DNA of 6,253 nt, taken from Alphaproteobacteria bacterium. GTDB taxonomy: Bacteria > Pseudomonadota > Alphaproteobacteria > Rhizobiales > Devosiaceae. This document shows positions 1-5,182 of the stretch, piece by piece (the stretch's first letter is position 1; the number at the start of each line of letters is the position of its first letter). The stretch lies in NCBI GenBank assembly GCA_018820005.1, contig JAHJOS010000360.1, positions 1-6,253 of the forward strand, in the 5' to 3' direction. Below the pieces are notes generated by a model, which did no database searches, had not been told where the DNA came from, and worked only from the letters and a program-made list of their open reading frames with translations. The position numbers and the translations under genes are program-made.

Positions 1-231
1 CCGCGCATCATCACCTCGGAAACCAAGGCCGAGATGAAGCGCGTGCTGTACGACATCCAGTCGGGCAAGTTCACCTCGGACTGGATGCAGGAAATCAAGG
101 CCGGTGGTTCGCGCTTCAAGGCGACCCGTCGCCTCGCCGACGAACACCAGATCGAGGCCGTCGGCGCGCAGCTGCGCGACATGATGCCCTGGATCAAGGC
201 CGGTGCGCTGGTCAACAAGGAAAAGAACTAA
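1..231 (+). CDS. ilvC: Ketol-acid reductoisomerase, C-terminal end (partial)
   Basis: This is the last 76 codons of ketol-acid reductoisomerase, the cytoplasmic Mg- and NADPH-dependent enzyme that converts acetolactate or acetohydroxybutyrate to the dihydroxy acid in valine, isoleucine and leucine synthesis. The frame is open from base 1 and ends with TAA at 229-231. The peptide starts with PRIIT, continues with an SGKFTSDWMQE segment and ends with an MMPWIK stretch and a short basic tail (NKEKN). Together these are typical of the C-terminal knotted helical domain of short (class I) KARI. The Rossmann domain and most metal-binding residues lie upstream, outside the window. A strong terminator follows 15 bases after the stop, so ilvC is the last gene of its transcript. 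Assignment rests on recalled family sequence. Confidence 0.93.
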   Translation, partial: PRIITSETKAEMKRVLYDIQSGKFTSDWMQEIKAGGSRFKATRRLADEHQIEAVGAQLRDMMPWIKAGALVNKEKN

Positions 232-246
232 GACTGAAACGCAAGG

Positions 247-272
247 CGGCCGGGGGAAACCCCGGCCGTTTT
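247..272 (+). terminator. Intrinsic terminator of ilvC
   Basis: A perfect 9-bp GC-rich stem (CGGCCGGGG at 247-255 with CCCCGGCCG at 260-268) is closed by a GAAA tetraloop of the GNRA type and followed directly by TTTT. It sits 15 bases downstream of the ilvC stop codon and ends about ten bases before the next start codon. Confidence 0.93.
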
Positions 273-281
273 CATTTGCCC

Positions 282-1001
282 ATGCAGATCAGCCCAATTT
301 CCCGCGTCGACATTACCCTGGTGCCCGGCTCCTGGCCGCTGCCAGCCCCCATACGGGCCGACGTGCCGGCGTTTTGGGCCGAGGCCATGGCGGCCAATCC
401 CCATCTCTGGGACGGGCGGGTGCTGGGGCTGTCGCCGGTGGGCGACGGGCCAATCATCGATGCCCAGGGCGTGCTCCGTGCCGAGGCGCGAGAGGACGGC
501 TACTCGTCCCTGATGACCTGGCGGCGGCATGGCTTTCCCGATTTCGGCCTGCGCCACGCCTTTGGCTGTGCGCTGATCGTTTCGTCCGATGGCGCGCTGA
601 TCTATGGCGTGATGGGCGGCGATACCGCCAATGCCGGCCGGGTCTATCCGCCGGGCGGTTCGCTGGAGCCCCGCGACGTGCGGCCGGACGGCAGCATTGA
701 TGTGCTCAACTGCATTGCCCTCGAACTGGACGAAGAAACCGGGCTGAATGTCGCCGAAGCGCGCCATGGCCAGCTCTATGCGGTCGAGCAGGGCACGCTG
801 ATCTCGCTAATCAAGGTGCTGCACTTCGCCGAGACGGCCGAGGCCCTGGTCGCGCGCATCCGCATCAATCTCGATGCCCAGGCGCATCGCGAACTGGCCG
901 ATGTCGTTGTTATCCGCAGCCATGCCGATGCTATCCGCCTCGGCGCCGTGCCCTACGCCCAGGCCGTGGCCGCGGCTTTCGAGTCCGGCAGCCTCAGCTG
1001 A
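282..1001 (+). CDS. Divergent NUDIX-family hydrolase
   Basis: A 239-residue protein that I read as a NUDIX-fold hydrolase, a family that cleaves nucleoside-diphosphate-linked compounds using a metal bound by glutamates. The Nudix box is seen in altered form: G125-G126, then E148, E151, E152, G154 and L155 (ALELDEETGL). The glycine-to-glutamate spacing is about seven residues longer than the usual GX5EX7REUXEEXGU, and the usual arginine is replaced by L147. The metal-binding glutamates remain, so activity is plausible. A large N-terminal region (1-90) of unknown role precedes the fold, as in some nucleotide-sugar and coenzyme NUDIX proteins. I chose ATG 282. A TTG at 276 is in frame, and ATG 387 is a possible internal start. 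No Shine-Dalgarno sequence precedes 282 because the ilvC terminator occupies that space. The substrate is unknown. Confidence 0.72.
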   Translation: MQISPISRVDITLVPGSWPLPAPIRADVPAFWAEAMAANPHLWDGRVLGLSPVGDGPIIDAQGVLRAEAREDGYSSLMTWRRHGFPDFGLRHAFGCALIVSSDGALIYGVMGGDTANAGRVYPPGGSLEPRDVRPDGSIDVLNCIALELDEETGLNVAEARHGQLYAVEQGTLISLIKVLHFAETAEALVARIRINLDAQAHRELADVVVIRSHADAIRLGAVPYAQAVAAAFESGSLS

Positions 1002-1145
1002 TCGGCCCTTTCTACCGCCCGGCGCTGGCACGATCACACTTGTGCGGCCAGCCTCGCTTGGTGCTTTCCTTAAACTGCTGTCACGACTAGACTTGGCTCG
1101 TCTCGACAAGTCCTGGCTTCTTCCATTCGTGGGTGACCAAAGACG
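1002..1145 (+). promoter_or_regulatory. Intergenic gap before the radical SAM gene, with an inverted repeat
   Basis: This 144-base non-coding gap probably holds the promoter of the radical SAM gene, since the gene to the left is functionally unrelated. I see no convincing -35/-10 pair. It does contain an inverted repeat, GACTTG (1090-1095) with CAAGTC (1107-1112) and an 11-base loop. That could be an operator or a weak hairpin of the NUDIX transcript. A weak GGTGA at 1132-1136 lies nine bases before ATG 1146. Confidence 0.3.
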
Positions 1146-2912
1146 ATGACCAAGCGCATCTTCCGCCTGTATTTGATCAAGCCGTCCCACTACGACGATG
1201 ACGGCTATGTCATCCAGTGGTGGCGTTCACCCATTCCATCCAATTCACTGGCGGCGGTCTATGGACTGGTGCGCGACTGTATTGATCGGCAAGTGCTTGG
1301 TCCAGATGTGCAATTTGATGTGCAGGTCATCGACGAGACCAATACCGAAGTGCATGTTGGCCGCATAGCGGCGCAGCTCGAGGCGGCCGATGTCGGCATG
1401 GTCATGCTGGTGGGCGTGCAGTCCAACCAGTTTCCGCGCGCGCTCGACATTGCCCGGCCGCTGCGGGCACGCGGCATCCAGGTGGGCATCGGCGGGTTCC
1501 ATGTCTCGGGCGTGATCTCCATGCTCAATGGCGAGGACGACGGGTTCAAGGAAGCCCAGGCGCTGGGCATATCCCTCTTCGCCGGCGAGGCGGAGGGACG
1601 GCTCGAAGCCGTGCTCAGGGATGCCAATACGGGCACGCTGCAGCCGCTCTATAATTTCATGAATGACCTGCCGGGCATCGAGGACACGCCGGTGCCCTTC
1701 CTGCCGGCCAATCACGTCGGCAAGACGGCCTATAACCTGACCAGTTTCGATGCCGGGCGCGGCTGCCCCTATCAGTGCAGCTTCTGCACCATTATCAATG
1801 TGCAGGGCCGCAAGTCGCGCCGCCGCTCGCCCGATGATGTCGAAAAGATCGTGCGAGCCAATCTGGCCCAGGGCGTGCACCGCTTCTTCATCACCGATGA
1901 CAATTTCGCCCGCAACAAGGACTGGGAAGCCATCCTCGACCGGCTCATCGCCCTGCGCGAGGGCGAGAAGCTCGATTTCAACTTCATCATCCAGGTCGAT
2001 ACGCTCTGCCATAAGATCGAGAATTTCGTCGAGAAATGCGCCCGGGCCGGGGTCAAGCGCGTCTTCATCGGGCTGGAAAACGTCAATCCGGCCAATCTGA
2101 TGGGCGCCAAGAAGCGGCAGAACAAGATCACCGAATATCGCACCATGCTGCTGGCCTGGAAGGCGCAGCATGTCATCACCTATGCCGGCTATATCCTGGG
2201 GTTCCCCGGCGATACGCCCGAGCGCATTGCCCATGACATCGCGGTGATCCAGCGCGAACTGCCGGTGGATTTGCTGGAATTCTTCTTCCTCACCCCGCTG
2301 CCGGGCTCGGAAGATCACCAGACACTGCATCGATCCGGCGTGGCCATGGATGCCGATCTCAACCGCTATGATCTCAACCACGTCACCACTGCTCATCCGC
2401 TGATGAGCCGGGCCCAGTGGGAAAAGGTCTATGCCGATGCCTGGCTGCAATATTACACCCCCGCCCATGTCGAAACGATCATGCGGCGCGCCGCCGTCAC
2501 CGGCATTTCCACCGCCAATATCCTGCTGCTGGTCACCTGGTTCGTCGGTTCGGTCACCATTGAAGGCGTCCATCCGCTCGAGGGCGGCGGGGTGCGGCGC
2601 AAATATCGCCATGCGCGCCGGCCTGAACTGGGGCTGGAGAGCCCGCTGGTGTTCTATCCACGCTATTGGGCCGAGACGGCGGGCAAGCTGGCACGCTGGG
2701 CCGCGCTCTATCTCAAGTTCGGCATGGTGCTGCGCCGCGTGGATAGGGACCCGGCCAAGGCCGACTATACCGATGTGGCGCTGACGCCGGTCAGCGCGCA
2801 GGAAGAGGCGCTCGAGATGTTCCAGTCCAGCGATGCCCAGGCCTGGCTCACGCAAGAAAAGCGGATCGACCGCGTGCGGCATGGGCAGACGGAGGCGGCG
2901 CCTCCCGCCTGA
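1146..2912 (+). CDS. B12-binding-like domain radical SAM protein, substrate unknown
   Basis: A 588-residue radical SAM enzyme. Such proteins use a [4Fe-4S] cluster and S-adenosylmethionine to start radical chemistry. The cluster motif CX3CX2C is present as C207, C211 and C214 (GCPYQCSFC). Residues 1-150 look like a Rossmann-type B12-binding domain (GGFHVSG at 116-122), but the DxHxxG cobalamin-ligating motif is absent, so any cobalamin would bind base-off without that histidine, or the domain is structural. The radical SAM barrel runs roughly 200-400, with FITDDNF (248-254), GLENVNP (309-315) and GFPGDT (352-357), all typical of this class. The C-terminal 180 residues are family-specific and include a hydrophobic stretch (about 458-471), then basic and aromatic segments that may contact membrane. 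The gene stands alone between two gaps. Known relatives act on tetrapyrroles, hopanoids, tRNA or peptides; I cannot assign a substrate. Confidence 0.85.
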   Translation: MTKRIFRLYLIKPSHYDDDGYVIQWWRSPIPSNSLAAVYGLVRDCIDRQVLGPDVQFDVQVIDETNTEVHVGRIAAQLEAADVGMVMLVGVQSNQFPRALDIARPLRARGIQVGIGGFHVSGVISMLNGEDDGFKEAQALGISLFAGEAEGRLEAVLRDANTGTLQPLYNFMNDLPGIEDTPVPFLPANHVGKTAYNLTSFDAGRGCPYQCSFCTIINVQGRKSRRRSPDDVEKIVRANLAQGVHRFFITDDNFARNKDWEAILDRLIALREGEKLDFNFIIQVDTLCHKIENFVEKCARAGVKRVFIGLENVNPANLMGAKKRQNKITEYRTMLLAWKAQHVITYAGYILGFPGDTPERIAHDIAVIQRELPVDLLEFFFLTPLPGSEDHQTLHRSGVAMDADLNRYDLNHVTTAHPLMSRAQWEKVYADAWLQYYTPAHVETIMRRAAVTGISTANILLLVTWFVGSVTIEGVHPLEGGGVRRKYRHARRPELGLESPLVFYPRYWAETAGKLARWAALYLKFGMVLRRVDRDPAKADYTDVALTPVSAQEEALEMFQSSDAQAWLTQEKRIDRVRHGQTEAAPPA

Positions 2913-2944
2913 AAGGCATCACCACCCTTCTGGCGCGGCCGATC

Positions 2945-2959
2945 TTGGTCTAGAACCAA
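2945..2959. promoter_or_regulatory. Inverted repeat, possible operator upstream of the GFA operon
   Basis: TTGGT (2945-2949) and ACCAA (2955-2959) are perfect 5-base arms around a 5-base centre (CTAGA). The repeat sits in the 82-base gap between the radical SAM gene and the GFA gene, 35 bases before the latter's ATG, where an operator or promoter would be expected. The arms are short and chance occurrence is possible. I could not define a firm promoter; TTGGTC at 2945-2950 would be a candidate -35 with no good -10. Confidence 0.25.
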
Positions 2960-2994
2960 TTCCAGTCAATGCGCAGAAGAGTCGTGAGGGTAAG

Positions 2995-3462
2995 ATGAGC
3001 CTGCCGGAATTCCCCGTCGAGGGCGGCTGCCAGTGTGGCGCGGTGCGCTATCGGCTCAAGGCCAGTCCGCTCAGCGTTTATAATTGCCATTGCAAGGACT
3101 GCCAGCGGTTTTCGGGCGCGGCCTGGTCGATGTCGATGATCGTGCGTGATGCCGATTTCGAAGTCAGCGGCGCGGTCGATACCTACAATCGCCAGGCCGA
3201 CAGCGGCAATGTCATTGCCATGCAGTTCTGCGCCCATTGCCATGGCTGGCTGTGGAACGATCCACCGGCGCCGGGGATCAAGGTCGTGCGGGCGGGAACG
3301 CTCGATGATCTCGATTGGGCGCCGCCGGTGGGCAATATCTGGACCGACAGCAAGGCAGCCTGGGTCGATATCGATCCTGCCCTCGTCAATTTCCCCAAAG
3401 GCGCAGTGGATCGTACGCCGCTGTTCGACGCCTGGACCGCACTAAACCACAAGGACGCATGA
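2995..3462 (+). CDS. GFA/CENP-V family zinc protein
   Basis: A 155-residue protein of the glutathione-dependent formaldehyde-activating enzyme (GFA)/CENP-V fold. Seven cysteines fit the family pattern: C12 and C14 (GGCQCGAVRY) with C79 and C82 (FCAHC) would bind the structural zinc, and C31, C33 and C36 (CHCKDC) form the second, catalytic-type site. The glycine usually next to the last cysteine is displaced, giving CHGW instead of CG. Family members are mostly uncharacterised, and many do not act on S-hydroxymethyl glutathione, so formaldehyde handling is only one possibility. No formaldehyde dehydrogenase gene is nearby. GAGGG (2986-2990) lies four bases before ATG 2995 and supports this start. 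It is the first gene of a run with the UPF0303 and PhzF-like genes. Confidence 0.88.
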   Translation: MSLPEFPVEGGCQCGAVRYRLKASPLSVYNCHCKDCQRFSGAAWSMSMIVRDADFEVSGAVDTYNRQADSGNVIAMQFCAHCHGWLWNDPPAPGIKVVRAGTLDDLDWAPPVGNIWTDSKAAWVDIDPALVNFPKGAVDRTPLFDAWTALNHKDA

Positions 3463-3464
3463 GC

Positions 3465-3956
3465 ATGGCCGTGGCCGACGATATCGCACGCGTCAAGCAG
3501 CAGGAACTGGCGCTGGCGCTGCAGCATTTTGACGAGGACGTCGCCTTTGCCATCGGCTCGGCCATTCGCGCCCGGGCGCTGGCCGAAGGCATGGGCATCG
3601 TCATCGATATCAGCACCTGGGACCGGCAGATGTTCTTTGCCGCCACGGCCAATACCAGCGCCGACAATGCCGAATGGGTGCGGCGCAAGATCAATACCGT
3701 GCGGCGCTTTCAGCGTGCGAGCTATCGCATGGTGCTTGAGCGCGGCGAGGGGCCGTTTTCGCCACAGTCGGGCGCCGATCCCCGCGATTTCGTCATCGCC
3801 GGCGGCGGCTTTCCCATCCGGGTCAAGGGTGCCGGTATCATCGGGGCCCTGACCATTTCCGGCCTGCCGGGGCGCAGCGATCATGCCGTGGCCGTCGATG
3901 CGCTGTGTGACCACCTGGGTCTGTCGCGTGCCGATTTCGCCCTGCCTGCCGAATAG
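3465..3956 (+). CDS. UPF0303 / HbpS-like (DUF336) protein
   Basis: A 163-residue cytoplasmic protein of the UPF0303 group, related to the HbpS-like (PF03928, haem-degrading/DUF336) fold. Features I recognise, numbered from ATG 3465: a start like MAVADDIARV, DNAEWVRRKINTVRRF (67-82), GGGFPIRV (113-120) and GALTISGLPGRSDHA (127-141), the family's signature end. The molecular role of UPF0303 proteins is not established; some HbpS relatives bind haem or respond to redox stress. Two starts are possible. ATG 3459 overlaps the GFA stop (ATGA), but the AAGGA at 3451-3455 is only three bases away from it. ATG 3465 is nine bases from that sequence and matches the usual N-terminus, so I prefer it. Either way the gene is translationally linked to GFA. 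Confidence 0.88.
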   Translation: MAVADDIARVKQQELALALQHFDEDVAFAIGSAIRARALAEGMGIVIDISTWDRQMFFAATANTSADNAEWVRRKINTVRRFQRASYRMVLERGEGPFSPQSGADPRDFVIAGGGFPIRVKGAGIIGALTISGLPGRSDHAVAVDALCDHLGLSRADFALPAE

Positions 3957-3965
3957 GGGCCAATT

Positions 3966-4853
3966 GTGAAGCTAAATTACCTGCTGCTTGATGTCTTCAC
4001 CCGCGAACGCCTCAAGGGCAATCAACTGGCCGTCGTCACCAAGGCCGATGGGTTGCTCGACGGCGAGATGCAGGCGATCGCCCGCGAATTCAACCTCAGC
4101 GAGACCGTGTTCCTGCTCAAGCCCGAAGGCGAGCGCAACACGTCCGCCGTGCGCATCTTCACCCCGCATGAGGAACTGCCGTTTGCCGGCCATCCCACCA
4201 TTGGGGCCGCCGTCGTGCTGGGGCTGCAGCGCAAGGCCAGCGCCGTGCGCATGGAAGAAAAGGTCGGGCTGATCACGGCGCTGTTCGACAAGGCCGATAA
4301 GCGCTCGGGTGAAGCCCGCTTCGCCCTGCCGCGGCTGCCGGCCCGTATCGCCGACCTCAATGACCGGTTGGGCATCGCCCAGGCGCTGGGTATCGAGGTC
4401 GATGAAATCGGCTGTGCGGGCTATCTGCCGGCGGTATTTTCGGCCGGTGTCACCTTTCATCTCGTGCCGGTGCGCGATGCGGCGGTTCTCCGGCGCATCA
4501 CGGTCAATCGTGCGATATGGGACAAGGTGTTCCACCACGATCATACCTCGGCCTATGTGTTCACCCTGACGCCCGAAGAGGCCGACAATGATCTGGCGGC
4601 CCGCATGTTCGGCATGGGGGTGGGCGAGGACCCGGGCACCGGCTCGGCCGCCGCCGCGCTCATTGGGCTCTTGGCCGAACAGGCCCAGCTGGCCACCGGC
4701 CAGGCCGATTTCGTGTTGCGGCAGGGCGTGGAAATGGGGCGGCCGTGTCGCATCGCGCTGCAGTTTCGCAAGGAAGATGATGTGCTGGTGCATGGCAGCA
4801 TCGGGGGCCATGCCGTGATCGTGGGTGAGGGCATTCTCGATCTGGGCGACTGA
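3966..4853 (+). CDS. PhzF-family isomerase-like protein
   Basis: A 295-residue protein of the PhzF/diaminopimelate-epimerase fold. PhzF itself isomerises trans-2,3-dihydro-3-hydroxyanthranilate in phenazine synthesis, but most relatives have unknown substrates, and no phenazine genes are present here. Visible signatures: an N-terminal DVFT segment with GNQLAVV (18-24), the catalytic-type glutamate E46 in NLSETVF, PFAGHPT (72-78), and GEDPGTGSAAAA (220-231), where D222 and the following loop belong to the active site. The two-lobed arrangement and length match full-size family members, so the gene looks intact. It starts at GTG 3966: AGGGG (3955-3959) overlaps the upstream stop and lies six bases away. 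With only nine bases after the UPF0303 gene, it is very likely cotranscribed with UPF0303 and GFA. Confidence 0.9.
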   Translation: MKLNYLLLDVFTRERLKGNQLAVVTKADGLLDGEMQAIAREFNLSETVFLLKPEGERNTSAVRIFTPHEELPFAGHPTIGAAVVLGLQRKASAVRMEEKVGLITALFDKADKRSGEARFALPRLPARIADLNDRLGIAQALGIEVDEIGCAGYLPAVFSAGVTFHLVPVRDAAVLRRITVNRAIWDKVFHHDHTSAYVFTLTPEEADNDLAARMFGMGVGEDPGTGSAAAALIGLLAEQAQLATGQADFVLRQGVEMGRPCRIALQFRKEDDVLVHGSIGGHAVIVGEGILDLGD

Positions 4854-4872
4854 ATGCACACCAAATATTCAG
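4850..4872 (+). terminator. Weak hairpin at the end of the PhzF-like gene
   Basis: CTGAAT (4850-4855, overlapping the stop codon) is a perfect complement of ATTCAG (4867-4872), with an 11-base loop and a following CTTTCC. The stem is short and A/T-rich and the T-tract is poor, so this is at best a weak terminator for the three-gene run. Confidence 0.25.
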
Positions 4873-4890
4873 CTTTCCGGACTTGTGGGC

Positions 4891-4919
4891 TTGCACAGGG
4901 GACCCGATTGGCGCATTCT
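4891..4919 (+). promoter_or_regulatory. Candidate promoter of the leuA leader transcript
   Basis: TTGCAC (4891-4896) and CATTCT (4914-4919) are 17 bases apart. The -35 keeps the TTG of alphaproteobacterial promoters; the -10 is a poor match. It would start transcription near 4926, giving an untranslated stretch of about 18 bases before the leader ATG at 4944, which is the geometry expected for an attenuator. Confidence 0.28.
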
Positions 4920-4943
4920 CATAGACAAATCAGGACTAATTCC

Positions 4944-5069
4944 ATGCAGCGCAAGCGCGCCCAAGCCATTGCAGTCAGCCAGCGCGACGCCCTTCGGGTG
5001 CGTTTGACGGTTGCTGCCGGCATGCTGCTGCTGCCTGCCGCCCTGCTGCTCCTTCTTATCAGCCCCTGA
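4944..5069 (+). CDS. Leucine-rich leader peptide upstream of leuA
   Basis: A 41-codon open frame ending in TGA, 113 bases before the leuA start. AGGA (4932-4935) lies eight bases before the ATG, so translation is credible. The first half is basic and polar; the second half carries L28-L30 and L34-L38, eight leucines in eleven codons (CTG, CTC and CTT), then Ile-Ser-Pro-stop. A leucine run just before the gene for the first committed step of leucine synthesis is the hallmark of a leader peptide whose translation senses charged tRNA-Leu, as with leuL of enterobacteria. The peptide itself would then have no function. Alternative: a small membrane protein, because the leucine-rich end could span a bilayer. 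An in-frame ATG at 4854, directly after the PhzF-like stop, would give 71 residues but lacks a clear ribosome binding site. Confidence 0.6.
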   Translation: MQRKRAQAIAVSQRDALRVRLTVAAGMLLLPAALLLLLISP

Positions 5070-5164
5070 TCACCGGCAGCTCGTTAACACGAGCGGGTCG
5101 TCAGGGGATTGCGCCACACGCCGAACAGCAAATGTCCGGCCTCTGAGAGCTTTGCTCTGGGCCG
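5013..5164 (+). promoter_or_regulatory. Putative leuA attenuator RNA with competing hairpins
   Basis: Segments that pair in exclusive ways follow the leucine codons. Segment 1, GCTGCCGG (5013-5020), is a perfect complement of CCGGCAGC (5073-5080). Segment 2, CCCCTGA (5063-5069, including the leader stop), pairs perfectly with segment 3, TCAGGGG (5101-5107); inside this hairpin lies a further stem, GCTCGT (5079-5084) with ACGAGC (5089-5094). Segment 3 can instead pair with segment 4, CCTCTGA (5140-5146, one G-U). Segment 4 can also fold into a local hairpin of CGGCC (5137-5141) with GGCCG (5160-5164) and AGAGC (5146-5150) with GCTCT (5154-5158). A ribosome stalled at the first leucine codons would mask segment 1 and favour 2:3; one at the stop codon would mask segment 2 and favour 3:4. 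That gives the expected polarity if 3:4 is the OFF form. Only TTT follows it, so the terminator is weak. Confidence 0.5.
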
Positions 5165-5182
5165 ATGATAGGAAAAATCTCA

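Noticed and set aside
228..767. 179-codon minus-strand frame and the overlapping plus-strand frame at 203-700
   Set aside because: Both overlap the NUDIX gene in other frames and give Arg/Pro/Ala- or Gly/His-rich translations without recognisable domains; the plus-strand one would also run through the ilvC terminator.
1090..1112. GACTTG/CAAGTC hairpin as a terminator for the NUDIX gene
   Set aside because: It lies about 90 bases after the stop, has an 11-base loop and no T-tract; it is kept only as an inverted repeat of unknown role.
1245..2882. 545-codon open frame on the minus strand
   Set aside because: It lies entirely opposite the radical SAM gene, whose CX3CX2C and other motifs are clear. 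Long antisense frames are expected from the strong G/C third-position bias, and its translation shows no family I recognise.
3966..4853. Evidence for a phenazine gene cluster from the PhzF-like gene
   Set aside because: No phzA/B/D/E/G-type gene is nearby, and PhzF-fold proteins are widespread outside phenazine producers.
3972..4859. 295-codon open frame on the minus strand
   Set aside because: Mirror frame of the PhzF-like gene, with the same codon-bias cause and a low-complexity, His/Gly-rich translation.
4854..4943. Upstream extension of the leader frame to ATG 4854 (71 residues)
   Set aside because: No clear ribosome binding site, and it would place the start before the candidate promoter. 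The AGGA-preceded ATG at 4944 is better supported, though a 71-residue membrane protein cannot be excluded.
5025..5057. Leucine codon run read as a simple CTG repeat
   Set aside because: The run uses CTG, CTC and CTT and is broken by Pro-Ala-Ala, so it is coding selection for leucine rather than a microsatellite.
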